Made by a program: the position numbers and the translations under genes
The notes under the pieces: generated by a model
What the model was told of the DNA's origin: nothing
Seen by the model: only the letters and a program-made list of their open reading frames with translations
The model's database searches: none
In this document: in pieces, positions 8,671 to 16,833 of the stretch
Layout of the letters: every line of letters begins with the position of its first letter
Numbering within the stretch: position 1 is the first letter of the stretch
From: Alphaproteobacteria bacterium
GTDB lineage: Bacteria; Pseudomonadota; Alphaproteobacteria; Rs-D84
DNA length: 33,608 nt
Assembly: GCA_009782315.1 (NCBI GenBank)
Contig: WRJH01000005.1
Coordinates: forward strand, 1-33,608
Reading direction: 5' to 3'

Positions 8671-8740
8671 AGTCTAAAGTAGCAAGTCTATAGTCGTTGG
8701 ATTTATTTTCTTTCGACTTTCGACTCTCGACTCTCGACTA
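8671..8740. repeat. inverted heptad array W4 (word AGTCKAN), rpsE-rpmD
   Basis: Left arm: AGTCTAA, AGTAGCA, AGTCTAT, AGTCGTT. Right arm read inverted: AGTCGAG, AGTCGAG, AGTCGAA, AGTCGAA. The array begins three bases after the rpsE TAA on the mRNA and ends against the 20-nt box. Its word is shared with W7. Confidence 0.85.
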
Positions 8741-8742
8741 TA

Positions 8743-9300
8743 TTATTCCGCTTTATCTGCAGTTTTATCTTTTCCATCGCGTCCCGCGATGATTTCCGCG
8801 ACCGGTTTGCCGCGGCGCGCGGCGACCGATTTCGGCGAATTCATTTTACCGAAAGCCTGGAATGCGGCGCGCACCATATTATGCGGATTGTTGGAACCCT
8901 GGGATTTCGCGACCACATCCTGGACGCCCAGACATTCGAACACCGCACGCAATGCGCCGCCCGCGATGATTCCCGTTCCGGCGGACGCGCTGCGTATGAC
9001 AACCCTGCCCGCGCCGTATTTGGATTCGACGTCGTGATGCAATGTGCGGCCCTCTTTCAGCGGCACGCGCACCATTTTGGCTTTCGCGGCCTTCGTCGCC
9101 TTTTGCACGGCCGACTGGACTTCCAGCGCCTTGCCTTTGCCGAATCCTATGCGGCCGGCCTTGTCGCCGACAACGACCAGCGCAGAGAACGACATATTGC
9201 GCCCGCCCTTTACAGTTTTGGAAACACGGTTTATCGACACCAGTTTGTCGACCAATCCGGCGTCCGCGTTCTGCAATTTTTTATCTTCGAATCTTGCCAT
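8743..9300 (-). CDS. rpsE: 30S ribosomal protein S5
   Basis: Small-subunit protein near the decoding centre and mRNA entry. The N-terminal dsRBD-like domain has [20 protein letters not shown], and the C-terminal domain has [19 protein letters not shown]. Its 185 residues are slightly longer than in E. coli, as usual in Alphaproteobacteria. It starts 21 bp after rplR. Confidence 0.97.
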   Translation of the reverse strand: MARFEDKKLQNADAGLVDKLVSINRVSKTVKGGRNMSFSALVVVGDKAGRIGFGKGKALEVQSAVQKATKAAKAKMVRVPLKEGRTLHHDVESKYGAGRVVIRSASAGTGIIAGGALRAVFECLGVQDVVAKSQGSNNPHNMVRAAFQAFGKMNSPKSVAARRGKPVAEIIAGRDGKDKTADKAE

Positions 9301-9321
9301 TTTTTTACCTTTTTATCGTAA

Positions 9322-9675
9322 TTAGAATTTCAATCCGCCCGTCCGCGCGGCATCCGCCAACGCTTTTACGCGACCGTGATATCTGTATCCGCCGCGATCG
9401 AAATAGACGTCGCCCAGTTTGGCTTTCTTTGCGCGTTCCGCGAAATTTTTCCCAACCAGTTCCGCGGCGGCGACATTATGCCCTTTGGCCTTGAAATCTT
9501 TTTCTTTGCTTGACGCGGCGCACAAAGTACGCCCCTTTGTATCGTCGATAGCCTGGATTTCAATATGCTTTGCGCTGCGGAAAACCGACAGGCGGACTTT
9601 GCCCGGGTTTTTGCGTTTCAGCTCTCCGCGATTTGAAAGCACTCTTCTTTCTTCGGTGGTTAAATGTTTTGCCAT
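9322..9675 (-). CDS. rplR: 50S ribosomal protein L18
   Basis: 5S-rRNA-binding protein of the central protuberance. Family features: RLSVFRSAKHIEIQAIDD, the central GKNFAERAKK helix and the C-terminal FDRGGYRYHGRVKALADAAR. Its 117 residues are normal. It lies between rplF and rpsE as in standard spc operons. Confidence 0.97.
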   Translation of the reverse strand: MAKHLTTEERRVLSNRGELKRKNPGKVRLSVFRSAKHIEIQAIDDTKGRTLCAASSKEKDFKAKGHNVAAAELVGKNFAERAKKAKLGDVYFDRGGYRYHGRVKALADAARTGGLKF

Positions 9676-9697
9676 TTTGTTTACCTTCGTTTAACTA

Positions 9698-10258
9698 TTA
9701 TTTCTTTTTGCCTTCTTTGCGATGTATCTTTTCGCCCTTATAGAATATGCCTTTGCCTTTGTACGGTTCCGGTTTGCGGACCTTGCGGATTTTGTCCGAA
9801 AATTGCCCGACCATGTTTTTGTCTGTGCCGGACACGACCAGCGGCACAAGCCCCGCTTCGACCGGTTTTACCTCGACGGTCAACCCTTCGGGAATCGGCA
9901 TCACGACATCGTGCGAAAAGCCCGCTATCAGCACCAAATCCTTGCCCTTTACGGACGCGCGGAATCCGACGCCCTTCATGTTCAGCTCTTTGGAAAATCC
10001 GACCGTCACGCCTTCGACCGCCGCCTTGATGTTGCGGGTCATCGTTCCCCACATTGTGCGGGAATCTTTGTCGTCCGCGTCTTTCGGTGTGACGACGACC
10101 TGCGCGCCTTCGATTTTCACATCGACCAGCCCGGCGTTTTTAGTGTCCAGACGAACCGACAGAACCCCTTTGGGCCCTTTTACGATCAACGCATCAGTGC
10201 CGGCTTCAATGCTGACGCCGTCTTTTATTTCAACCGGATATTTGCCTGCTCTTGACAT
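9698..10258 (-). CDS. rplF: 50S ribosomal protein L6
   Basis: Protein at the factor-binding side of the large subunit. It has the two-fold L6 domain repeat: the start MSRAGKYPVEIKDGVSIE, the middle MKGVGFRA, and the C-terminal PEPYKGKGIFYKGEKIHRKEGKKK. At 186 residues it is a little longer than the usual 177. It sits between rpsH and rplR with short gaps. Confidence 0.97.
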   Translation of the reverse strand: MSRAGKYPVEIKDGVSIEAGTDALIVKGPKGVLSVRLDTKNAGLVDVKIEGAQVVVTPKDADDKDSRTMWGTMTRNIKAAVEGVTVGFSKELNMKGVGFRASVKGKDLVLIAGFSHDVVMPIPEGLTVEVKPVEAGLVPLVVSGTDKNMVGQFSDKIRKVRKPEPYKGKGIFYKGEKIHRKEGKKK

Positions 10259-10278
10259 TTTTTTACCTTTTTATTTTC

Positions 10279-10677
10279 TTATATCACCCTGCACAAGACT
10301 TCGCCGCCGACGTTGGCTATGCGCGCCTTGTGGTCGGTCATGACGCCCAGCGGCGTCGATACGACGGATATGCCAAGTCCGTTCATGACGCGCGGCATTT
10401 TCTGCGCGCCGGAATACATGCGGCGGCCCGGTTTCGATACGACGGAAATTTCCTGTATCGCGCCTTCGCCCCCGACGTATTTCAAATCGACGACAATGTC
10501 GAAACGCCCCTTGCCGATTTCTTCGCGGCGGAAATCGTTAATGTATCCTTCTTCTTTCAAAACCGACAGCACGGATTCGCGCAGGCGCGACGCCGGTGCG
10601 CGCACGGATTCGTGCCCCGCGTTCTGTCCGTTGCGGATTCTGGTCAGCATATCTCCGATTGGATGTGTAAGTGACAT
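10279..10677 (-). CDS. rpsH: 30S ribosomal protein S8
   Basis: Primary 16S-rRNA-binding protein and, in E. coli, the repressor of the spc operon. MSLTHPIGDMLTRIRNGQNA at the start and STPLGVMTDHKARIANVGGE at the end are diagnostic. It has 132 residues. AGAGGT upstream of ATG serves as ribosome-binding site. The preceding gap to rpsN holds an inverted heptad array. Confidence 0.97.
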   Translation of the reverse strand: MSLTHPIGDMLTRIRNGQNAGHESVRAPASRLRESVLSVLKEEGYINDFRREEIGKGRFDIVVDLKYVGGEGAIQEISVVSKPGRRMYSGAQKMPRVMNGLGISVVSTPLGVMTDHKARIANVGGEVLCRVI

Positions 10678-10694
10678 ATTGTGTACCTCTTTTA

Positions 10695-10768
10695 TTTCTG
10701 ATTTCGGATTTCTGATTTCGGATTTAATTGGATTAAAAAATCATAAATCAGAAATCATAAACCATAAA
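10695..10768. repeat. inverted heptad array W5 (word TTTCTGA), rpsN-rpsH
   Basis: Left arm: TTTCTGA, TTTCGGA, TTTCTGA, TTTCGGA, TTTAATT. Right arm read inverted: TTTATGG, TTTATGA, TTTCTGA, TTTATGA. It begins directly after the rpsN TAA. The word differs from all other loci in the window. Confidence 0.82.
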
Positions 10769-11071
10769 TTACCATGACGACTTTCTGACGCCCGGCAGCT
10801 TGCCTTCGCCGGCAAGCGTGCGGACCTGTTGGCGGCAAAGCCCGAACAGGCGCGAAAACCCGCGCGCGCGGCCCGTTATGCCGCAACGGTTGTGCAGACG
10901 CGTTTTATTTGCGTTGCGCGGCATTTTTGCCAGTTTTTTCATCGCATCTATCCTTTCTTCGGGGGTAGAATTGACGGACATCTTCGCCTTTATCGCGTCA
11001 TGCTTTTTCGCATATTTCGCGACCATTTTTTTGCGCCGTTCCTGTTTGTTTATCAATGCCAGTTTTGCCAT
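10769..11071 (-). CDS. rpsN: 30S ribosomal protein S14
   Basis: Head protein of the small subunit, long (100-residue) form that does not use the CxxC..CxxC zinc site. MAKLALINKQERRKKMVAKY at the start and RLFGLCRQQVRTLAGEGKLPG at the end are typical. It follows rplE by 15 bp. Confidence 0.96.
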   Translation of the reverse strand: MAKLALINKQERRKKMVAKYAKKHDAIKAKMSVNSTPEERIDAMKKLAKMPRNANKTRLHNRCGITGRARGFSRLFGLCRQQVRTLAGEGKLPGVRKSSW

Positions 11072-11086
11072 TTTGTTTTCCTTATT

Positions 11087-11632
11087 TTATTTCAATACCA
11101 GCGGCAGGCCCAATTTGGTCAGCAATGACCTTGCCTCGTCGTCTGTTTTCGCGGTTGTCGCGACAACGATGTCCATGCCGCGGATCGATTCGATTTTATC
11201 GACGGAAATTTCCGGGAATATCAGGTGTTCCTTTATTCCGAAAGCGTAATTTCCATTGCCGTCGAATTTGGATTTCGACAATCCGTGAAAGTCTTTTATA
11301 CGCGGCAGCGCGATGACGACCAGTTTGTCCAGGAAATCGTACATGCGTTTTCCGCGCAGGGTCACTTTGCAACCGATAGCCTGGCCTTCGCGCAGACGGT
11401 ATGTCGCGATGGATTTCTTCGCTTTTGTCACGACCGGCTTTTGGGCCGATATCGCCGTTATGTCGCTTAACGCCGATTCCAGTTTCTTTTTATCGGCGGC
11501 GGCGTCCCCAACGCCCATGTTCAGGACGATTTTCGAAAGCTTTGGCACCTGCATATCGTTTTTGTATCCGAATTCTTTTTTTAATTCCGGCACGACTTTC
11601 TTTTCATAAATTTCACGCAATCTGCTTTGCAT
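11087..11632 (-). CDS. rplE: 50S ribosomal protein L5
   Basis: 5S-rRNA-binding protein contacting P-site tRNA. The open frame extends 43 codons further upstream (to 11761) through rplX, but the family start is [17 protein letters not shown] at 11632, giving 181 residues. Motifs: [28 protein letters not shown], and the C-terminal [20 protein letters not shown]. It lies between rplX and rpsN. Confidence 0.96.
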   Translation of the reverse strand: MQSRLREIYEKKVVPELKKEFGYKNDMQVPKLSKIVLNMGVGDAAADKKKLESALSDITAISAQKPVVTKAKKSIATYRLREGQAIGCKVTLRGKRMYDFLDKLVVIALPRIKDFHGLSKSKFDGNGNYAFGIKEHLIFPEISVDKIESIRGMDIVVATTAKTDDEARSLLTKLGLPLVLK

Positions 11633-11645
11633 TTTGTTACCTCTG

Positions 11646-11948
11646 TTATATTTCCATTCCGCTTTTCTTTGCGATGCGGACTTTTCGCGCACCGTCAAGC
11701 TTATACCCGACGCGGGTCGCCTTTTTCGTTTTCGGATCAAGCAAAGCGACATTCGACACATGTATCGCGCCTTCGACGTCCTTTATATGTCCCGGCTTGT
11801 CCTGGGTCGGCTTTATGTGGCGTTTCGTGCGGTTGACGCCCGCGACCACAACGCGCGATTCCGTCGGGCGCGATTCCAAGACCTTGCCCTTTGCGCCTTT
11901 GTATTTTCCCGTGATGACTATGACTTCGTCGCCTTTTTTAATCTTCAT
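11646..11948 (-). CDS. rplX: 50S ribosomal protein L24
   Basis: Assembly-initiating protein with an N-terminal KOW motif ([20 protein letters not shown]), followed by [15 protein letters not shown]. Its 100 residues are normal. It lies between rplN and rplE with short gaps. Confidence 0.96.
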   Translation of the reverse strand: MKIKKGDEVIVITGKYKGAKGKVLESRPTESRVVVAGVNRTKRHIKPTQDKPGHIKDVEGAIHVSNVALLDPKTKKATRVGYKLDGARKVRIAKKSGMEI

Positions 11949-11959
11949 CTTTTCACCTC

Positions 11960-12334
11960 TTACAATACTTCTGGCGCCAGCGATACGATTTTCTGGACAT
12001 CGTATTTGCGGCGGACTTCGCGGGCCACGGGTCCGAATATGCGGGTCCCGATGGGTTCGAAATTATTTTTGTTAATCAGAACGACGGCGTTGTCGTCAAA
12101 CCGTATAATCGACCCGTCCGCGCGTTTCACAGGATAGCTGGTGCGCACGATGATGGCGCGCTGGACCGTCCCCTTTTGAACCTTGCCGCGCGGTATCGCT
12201 TCCTTGATGGACACCACGATTTTATCGCCGACGGACGCGTACCGGCGATGGGAACCGCCCAGCACTTTGATGCACATACAGCTTTTTGCGCCGGAATTGT
12301 CCGCGACTTTCAATCTTGTTTCTGTCTGAATCAT
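11960..12334 (-). CDS. rplN: 50S ribosomal protein L14
   Basis: Five-stranded barrel protein at the subunit interface. [20 protein letters not shown] at the start, [16 protein letters not shown] in the middle, and [13 protein letters not shown] near the end are diagnostic. Its 124 residues are two more than the usual 122. It follows rpsQ by 13 bp. Confidence 0.97.
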   Translation of the reverse strand: MIQTETRLKVADNSGAKSCMCIKVLGGSHRRYASVGDKIVVSIKEAIPRGKVQKGTVQRAIIVRTSYPVKRADGSIIRFDDNAVVLINKNNFEPIGTRIFGPVAREVRRKYDVQKIVSLAPEVL

Positions 12335-12347
12335 TTTATCCTCTATC

Positions 12348-12611
12348 TTATGCTTCGACGCTTGTGTCTTTGGCGACGCCGACGCGTCCTTTGACGACCC
12401 AGGCCTTGGTTTTTGAAATCGGGCGGTGTTCGATAATTTCCACGATTTCGCCGGTTTTGTATTCGTTGTTTTCGTCGTGCGCTTTATATTTCTTGTTCTG
12501 TTTCACGAATTTTCCATAAAGCGGGTGGCGGATTTTGCGCACTACTTCGACGACGACGGTTTTGTCGTTTTTGGTGCTGACCACATTTCCTTGCAGTATA
12601 CGTCTTGGCAT
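12348..12611 (-). CDS. rpsQ: 30S ribosomal protein S17
   Basis: OB-fold primary 16S-rRNA binder. [20 protein letters not shown] and the [20 protein letters not shown] segment are family signatures. Its 87 residues are normal. It lies directly after rpmC. Confidence 0.97.
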   Translation of the reverse strand: MPRRILQGNVVSTKNDKTVVVEVVRKIRHPLYGKFVKQNKKYKAHDENNEYKTGEIVEIIEHRPISKTKAWVVKGRVGVAKDTSVEA

Positions 12612-12621
12612 TTTTTCCTCG

Positions 12622-12834
12622 TTATTTTTTTCCGGCGGTGATGGCCGTTTTCACGCGTGCGATTTCGCGGCGGTTTTTGCGTATTTCATGAGTCTTTGGC
12701 AGCTGTCCGGCCGCATGCTGGAACCGCAGGTTCATAGCGTTCTTTTTCAAATCGACCAGTTTCGACTGCAACGCTTCCGCGCTTAACGCGGCGTTGTCCG
12801 TTTTTGCTTCTTTTGTAACTTTCTTTTCTGCCAT
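12622..12834 (-). CDS. rpmC: 50S ribosomal protein L29
   Basis: Helical-hairpin protein near the exit tunnel that docks SRP and trigger factor. The core [20 protein letters not shown] and the second helix [12 protein letters not shown] are diagnostic. I start at [11 protein letters not shown] (12834; 70 residues) rather than the ORF-track ATG three codons earlier. The start lies two bases from the stop of the upstream unknown gene. Confidence 0.95.
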   Translation of the reverse strand: MAEKKVTKEAKTDNAALSAEALQSKLVDLKKNAMNLRFQHAAGQLPKTHEIRKNRREIARVKTAITAGKK

Positions 12835-12835
12835 T

Positions 12836-13114
12836 TCAAGCACCTATTTGTTTAGATTTTGCATCTTTAAAGACCACTTCATATACTCTGCTTTTCCCCG
12901 ACAACGAATGTTTTCTGGGTTCTATTTTTTCAACCGGCGGGGTATTTTTTTTCAGCGCCGCATACAACGCGTTCTGAATTTTTTCCCAGTGCACGTTGTC
13001 GTCGAAAACAGCGAAAAGTCTCACGTGCCCAAAGCTGTTATACCACTTGGCATCCGGATAGGTTCTAACATCTATATTATAATTATCCACCTGTATCACC
13101 ATAATATACTCCAT
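12836..13114 (-). CDS. unknown small protein between rplP and rpmC
   Basis: Not recognised. A 92-residue soluble protein (or 88 residues if the second ATG at 13102, MVIQVDNYN, is used) with mixed alpha/beta character, no Cys and no membrane segment. Segments such as [20 protein letters not shown] and [15 protein letters not shown] suggest a small beta-rich fold. It starts 12 bp after rplP and ends just before rpmC, so it is co-transcribed and probably translationally coupled. rplP and rpmC are adjacent in nearly all bacteria, so this is an insertion into the S10 operon. Confidence 0.75.
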   Translation of the reverse strand: MEYIMVIQVDNYNIDVRTYPDAKWYNSFGHVRLFAVFDDNVHWEKIQNALYAALKKNTPPVEKIEPRKHSLSGKSRVYEVVFKDAKSKQIGA

Positions 13115-13126
13115 TTACTTTCCAAA

Positions 13127-13540
13127 TTAATTCGCCTTGCGTTCGACTATCTTTGTGCGCACCGGCAGCTTGGCCGCGGCCAGCCGCATGCATTCCGTCG
13201 CCATTTCGGGTTTCACGCCGTCCAGTTCGAACATTATGCGGCCCGGTTTTACGCGGCAGATCCAATATTCGACGGAACCTTTTCCTTTGCCCATTCGGAC
13301 TTCGGCCGGTTTTTTGGTGACCGGGACATCCGGGAAAACGCGTATCCAAAGACGCCCCTGGCGGCGCATGTGGCGCGTGATTGCGCGGCGCGCGGCCTCT
13401 ATCTGGCGCGCGGTCACGCGTTCCGGCGACATAGCTTTCAGGCCGAACGACCCGAACGACAGTTCGGACCCGCCCTTCGCGTTGCCGTGTATGCGGCCTT
13501 TGTGTTGTTTTTTAAACTTTGTCTTTGTCGGCATTAACAT
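13127..13540 (-). CDS. rplP: 50S ribosomal protein L16
   Basis: Large-subunit protein contacting A-site tRNA. The track ORF begins 13 codons earlier inside the 20-nt box (CEQSEQ...); the family start is [16 protein letters not shown] at 13540, giving 137 residues, the usual length. [14 protein letters not shown] and the C-terminal [14 protein letters not shown] are diagnostic. It lies downstream of rpsC after an inverted heptad array. Confidence 0.96.
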   Translation of the reverse strand: MLMPTKTKFKKQHKGRIHGNAKGGSELSFGSFGLKAMSPERVTARQIEAARRAITRHMRRQGRLWIRVFPDVPVTKKPAEVRMGKGKGSVEYWICRVKPGRIMFELDGVKPEMATECMRLAAAKLPVRTKIVERKAN

Positions 13541-13560
13541 TTTTTGCTCACTTTGTTCGC
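13541..13560 (-). promoter_or_regulatory. 20-nt start-codon box before rplP
   Basis: Coding-strand GCGAACAAAGTGAGCAAAAA abuts the rplP ATG and is nearly identical to the boxes before rpmD, rpsC and rpsJ. No other ribosome-binding site is visible. Confidence 0.7.
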
Positions 13561-13565
13561 AAAAT

Positions 13566-13710
13566 AAGGCATAAGGCATAAGGCATAAGGCATAGATAGT
13601 TCGCCGTCTGTCTTAAAAAAAACTTATGTTCTTATTCTGTTCCTTTTTTTATTTCGTTGTTTCGCACAAGCGCATATTGATATGCCTTATGCCCTATGAC
13701 CTATGCCCTT
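13566..13710. repeat. inverted heptad array W6 (word AAGGCAT), rpsC-rplP
   Basis: Left arm 13566-13593: four perfect AAGGCAT copies. Right arm 13681-13710, read inverted: GGGCATA, GGTCATA, GGGCATA, AGGCATA. The spacer is about 87 bp. The right arm runs into the rpsC coding end and supplies its last residues and TAA. Confidence 0.85.
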
Positions 13711-14397
13711 TTCCGTCGTTCCGGCGTATTCCGTCGGGCGGGCCATTTCGCTGGCCAGTTTGTCTTTGTTCACGACATCGCCGGTATAAATCCAAACCTT
13801 TACGCCGATGACGCCGTATGTGGTTTTAGCCTGGACCGACGCATAGTCGATGTCCGCGCGCAAAGTGTGCAGCGGAATCTGGCCTTCGCGGACCTGTTCG
13901 GTGCGGGCGATTTCCGCGCCGTTAAGGCGACCGGAACACATGACCTTTATACCCTTGGCGCCGGCTTTGATGGAATTCTGAACCGCTTTTTTCATGGCGC
14001 GCTTGAAAGACACGCGGCCTTCGATCTGCTGGGCTATTCCCTTGGCCGTCAAAATCGCGTTGGTATCCGGACGGCGGACTTCGTAAATATTCACGACGAC
14101 CTGGTCGTTCTTTACCAGTTTTTTAATGGCGTTGCGCAAGGCTTCGATATCGGCGCCGTTTTTGCCGATAATCATGCCCGGGCGGCTGGTGTGTACGGTC
14201 ACGACGACCTTTTTCGCAAAGCGTTCGATGACAACCTTTGCAAGTCCCGCCTTGGCCAGCTTTTTTTCCAAGTACTTGCGGATTTTATCATCTTCCAGCA
14301 CCAGTACGGGATAATCTTTCTTTGACGCCATCCAGCGCGAATCCGGAGTTTTATTGATAAACTCTCTGAATGCAACTGGCGATACTTTCTGTCCCAT
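13687..14397 (-). CDS. rpsC: 30S ribosomal protein S3
   Basis: mRNA-entry protein of the small subunit. MGQKVSPVAFREFINKTPDS at the start, the KH motif RPGMIIGKNGADIEALR, and the C-terminal VKVWIYTGDVV are diagnostic. Its 236 residues are normal. Its last codons (EKGIGHRA, TAA) are encoded within the right arm of heptad array W6, so the natural C-terminus has been rewritten by the repeat. The start is preceded by the 20-nt box. Confidence 0.97.
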   Translation of the reverse strand: MGQKVSPVAFREFINKTPDSRWMASKKDYPVLVLEDDKIRKYLEKKLAKAGLAKVVIERFAKKVVVTVHTSRPGMIIGKNGADIEALRNAIKKLVKNDQVVVNIYEVRRPDTNAILTAKGIAQQIEGRVSFKRAMKKAVQNSIKAGAKGIKVMCSGRLNGAEIARTEQVREGQIPLHTLRADIDYASVQAKTTYGVIGVKVWIYTGDVVNKDKLASEMARPTEYAGTTEKGIGHRA

Positions 14398-14417
14398 TTT
14401 TTACTCACTTCGTTCGC
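14398..14417 (-). promoter_or_regulatory. 20-nt start-codon box before rpsC
   Basis: Coding-strand GCGAACGAAGTGAGTAAAAA abuts the rpsC ATG. It has two differences from the rplP box. Confidence 0.7.
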
Positions 14418-14487
14418 AGTCTAAAGTCTGCAGTCTATAGTCGTCAGATTTTTATTCTTTCGACTTTCGACTTACGACTTTCGACTA
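14418..14487. repeat. inverted heptad array W7 (word AGTCKAN), rplV-rpsC
   Basis: Left arm: AGTCTAA, AGTCTGC, AGTCTAT, AGTCGTC. Right arm read inverted: AGTCGAA, AGTCGTA, AGTCGAA, AGTCGAA. It begins two bases after the rplV TAA and ends at the 20-nt box. It is close to W4 in word and layout. Confidence 0.85.
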
Positions 14488-14488
14488 G

Positions 14489-14923
14489 TTATTTCTTTTT
14501 TGTTTCTTTTTTCGTTTCTTTCTTTTCCGCTTTTGCCGCCGCTTTTTCGGATTTGGCGGGCGCGCCCGATTCCAAAATAATGGTCAAATTGGAAAACGGT
14601 TTTTCGATTCTGTGCGCCATTCCCTGTTTTTTCGGCATTATGCGTTTCATCACAATCGCCTTGCCGCACCAGATTTCTTTCACATACAGCGTGTCGGCGG
14701 CCAGTTTGTGATTGTTTTCCGCATTCGCGATTCCGGACAGCAATGTTTTAAGAACTTCGCCGGCACAGCGTTTTTTGGAAAACTTTAACACATCGACCGC
14801 GCGCGACGCGGGCAACCCGCGGACGGTGTCGATTACCAGGCCAAGTTTCTGGTGGCTGACGCGGATCATTTTGTTGAACGCGCGCGCCTGGTTGTCTTTT
14901 AAGTTGTAACGTCTTGTCGTCAT
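14489..14923 (-). CDS. rplV: 50S ribosomal protein L22
   Basis: Exit-tunnel protein. KMIRVSHQKLGLVIDTVRG and ANAENNHKL fit the family, and the tunnel loop is around IMPKKQGMAHRI. At 144 residues it is longer than the usual 110-125 because of a Lys/Glu/Ala tail from about residue 122. It lies 12 bp after rpsS. Confidence 0.96.
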   Translation of the reverse strand: MTTRRYNLKDNQARAFNKMIRVSHQKLGLVIDTVRGLPASRAVDVLKFSKKRCAGEVLKTLLSGIANAENNHKLAADTLYVKEIWCGKAIVMKRIMPKKQGMAHRIEKPFSNLTIILESGAPAKSEKAAAKAEKKETKKETKKK

Positions 14924-14935
14924 ATCGCAATACCC

Positions 14936-15235
14936 TTATTTCTTTGCGGCCGGTTTTTTCGCCGTCGCCGCTTTTTTATTCGCGGCATGGCCCTTGAACG
15001 TGCGCGTCGGCGCGAATTCGCCCAGCTTGTGCCCGATCATGTCTTCGACAATCAGCACGGGGATGAATTTGTGCCCGTTGTGCACATCGAACGTCAGACC
15101 GACCATCATCGGTACGATGGTGCTGCCCCGCGACCAGGTCTTGATCGGTTTGCGGTCGTTTGTTTCGTTCGCTTTCGCGGCTTTTTTCAAGACGCTGGGG
15201 TGAACATACGGACCCTTCCAGACTGAACGTGCCAT
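14936..15235 (-). CDS. rpsS: 30S ribosomal protein S19
   Basis: Head protein binding S13 and 16S r[38 protein letters not shown] and [15 protein letters not shown] are diagnostic. At 99 residues it carries a short Lys/Ala-rich tail beyond the usual end. It lies 11 bp after rplB. Confidence 0.97.
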   Translation of the reverse strand: MARSVWKGPYVHPSVLKKAAKANETNDRKPIKTWSRGSTIVPMMVGLTFDVHNGHKFIPVLIVEDMIGHKLGEFAPTRTFKGHAANKKAATAKKPAAKK

Positions 15236-15246
15236 TTTCTTATTCC

Positions 15247-16080
15247 TTATTTCTTCTTATTCAAATGCCGGCTTCGAATTATGAATTTCGAAGTCAATTT
15301 ATTCTTGCGCGTGCGGTATCCCTTTGACGGCACACCAGTGCGGGACACGGGCGTATGGCCTTTGGATTTTCCGTTTCCGCCGCCCATCGGGTGGTCGACC
15401 GGGTTCATCGCTATACCGCGCGTCGTCGGACGGATGCCCATCCAGCGCTTGCGGCCCGCCTTGCCCAGATTGACGTTGCGTTGATCCGGGTTGGAAACGC
15501 TGCCGACGGTCGCCGCGCAGTCCGAATGAACCTTGCGCAGTTCGCCCGAATTCATTTTTATTTGCGCGTACACGCCGTCTTTACCCATCAGCTGGGCATA
15601 GCATCCGGCGCTGCGCGCCAATTGTCCGCCGGCGCCCGGTTTCATTTCGACGTTGTGAACCATGGTTCCGATCGGCATGTTTTTCAAAGGCATGCAGTTG
15701 CCCGGTTTGATGTCCGCGGAATTTGCGGAAACCACGACATCGCCGACCGCCAGTTTGCGCGGCGCGATGATGTACGATTTTTCGCCGTCCTTGTATTCGA
15801 CCAGCGCGATGAACGCGGTGCGGTTCGGATCGTATTCCAGACGCAAGACCGTCGCCGGCATGTCCTTTTTCGCGCGTTTGAAATCGACAAGGCGATAGCG
15901 GCGCTTGTGTCCGCCGCCCTGGTGCGGAACGGTGACGTGTCCGAAATTGTTGCGGCCGCCCTTGGACTTCATTCCAACGGTCAATGACTTTTCCGGCGCG
16001 CCTTTGTGCAGCTCGCTGCGGTCAACCAGCACAAGTCCGCGCATTCCAGGAGTATTAGGTTTATATTGTTTAAGTGCCAT
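15247..16080 (-). CDS. rplB: 50S ribosomal protein L2
   Basis: Core large-subunit protein needed for subunit association and peptidyl transfer. [20 protein letters not shown] in the N-terminal part and [20 protein letters not shown], with the conserved His, in the C-terminal part. Its 277 residues are normal. It is separated from rplW by an inverted heptad array. Confidence 0.98.
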   Translation of the reverse strand: MALKQYKPNTPGMRGLVLVDRSELHKGAPEKSLTVGMKSKGGRNNFGHVTVPHQGGGHKRRYRLVDFKRAKKDMPATVLRLEYDPNRTAFIALVEYKDGEKSYIIAPRKLAVGDVVVSANSADIKPGNCMPLKNMPIGTMVHNVEMKPGAGGQLARSAGCYAQLMGKDGVYAQIKMNSGELRKVHSDCAATVGSVSNPDQRNVNLGKAGRKRWMGIRPTTRGIAMNPVDHPMGGGNGKSKGHTPVSRTGVPSKGYRTRKNKLTSKFIIRSRHLNKKK

Positions 16081-16089
16081 GTTTCTTCT

Positions 16090-16158
16090 CGTTTACCGTT
16101 TGCCGTTTGCCGTTTTCCATACTATTCCCGATAAACGGGAAACGGAAAACGGGAAACG
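16090..16158. repeat. inverted heptad array W3 (word CGTTTNY), rplW-rplB
   Basis: Left arm: CGTTTAC, CGTTTGC, CGTTTGC, CGTTTTC. Right arm read inverted: CGTTTCC, CGTTTTC, CGTTTCC, CGTTTAT. It begins two bases after the rplW TAA. It shares its word with W1 and W2. Confidence 0.85.
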
Positions 16159-16160
16159 AA

Positions 16161-16487
16161 TTATGCCGTTGCGATTTCGATTTTTTCACCCGCTTTCAAT
16201 GTGACGTACGCCTTTTTGACCGCCTTTTGCGTTCCGGCGCGTCCCTTGAAAGTTTTCGTTTTGCCTTTCGCGACAACAATGTTGACCGATTTCGGCGCGA
16301 CGTTGTATATCGCCTGGATTGCGCGCGCAACGTCTTTTTTGGTCGCGCGCATGTCGACTTCGAACGCCAGTCCGCCCGCTTCCGCCAGTTTTGCAGACTT
16401 TTCCGAAATAATCGGCCGTTGCAGGACGTCAAACATTCCCGCCGTCGCCGTTATTTTCTTCATCTCTTTTACTTTCTTTTCTGCCAT
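16161..16487 (-). CDS. rplW: 50S ribosomal protein L23
   Basis: Exit-tunnel protein that docks trigger factor and SRP. LQRPIISEKSAKLAEAGGLA and AIQAIYNVAPKSVNIV are family segments, followed by the basic loop with TKTFKGRAG. Its 108 residues are slightly long, with a 15-residue N-terminal extension. It is normally next to rplD; here one unknown gene intervenes. Confidence 0.95.
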   Translation of the reverse strand: MAEKKVKEMKKITATAGMFDVLQRPIISEKSAKLAEAGGLAFEVDMRATKKDVARAIQAIYNVAPKSVNIVVAKGKTKTFKGRAGTQKAVKKAYVTLKAGEKIEIATA

Positions 16488-16496
16488 GTCTGCGCC

Positions 16497-16820
16497 TTAT
16501 GCTTTCTGATGTTGTATTTTCTGGTTCCGGATTATTTTGAACGTCAATTCAAATTGTGTCGGGACGGAATCGAATTTTTCGCCCCGGCGCGGTTTGGGGC
16601 CAATTCCTATCGGCCACAAGGTTATAGCCTCTTTGCCTTCTTTCACCAGGTATTCTTTCATAATTTCAAAAATCTCGACCATTCTCATGGTGAACGATTC
16701 GTCCATACCCACAATGATTTTATAATGCTGGAAAAACAGATTGTCATGTACTTTGGATTTTTTGCACTCGCCCACGGGTTGCGCGATGCCTTTACCCAAA
16801 TCATATTTGTATTCGCTCAT
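16497..16820 (-). CDS. unknown small protein between rplD and rplW
   Basis: Not recognised. I start at MSEYKYDLGKG (16820; 107 residues) because the track ATG (16862) lies inside rplD and AAGGAT precedes the later ATG. The protein is soluble, with a central helical part (RMVEIFEIMKEYLVKEGK) and a basic PIGIGPKPRRGEKF segment, ending in a beta-like QFELTFKIIRNQKI. It starts 13 bp after rplD and ends 9 bp before rplW, so it belongs to the operon. rplD-rplW adjacency is almost universal, so this is an insertion. No similarity is apparent to the other two inserted genes. Confidence 0.75.
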   Translation of the reverse strand: MSEYKYDLGKGIAQPVGECKKSKVHDNLFFQHYKIIVGMDESFTMRMVEIFEIMKEYLVKEGKEAITLWPIGIGPKPRRGEKFDSVPTQFELTFKIIRNQKIQHQKA

Positions 16821-16833
16821 GTCATTATCCTTT

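Noticed and set aside
7202-8677. 491-codon plus-strand ORF
   Set aside because: Antisense of secY, the unknown gene, rplO and rpmD; no recognisable protein.
13566-13593. AAGGCAT tandem repeat as a CRISPR array
   Set aside because: The unit is 7 nt with no spacers, and no cas genes are in the window.
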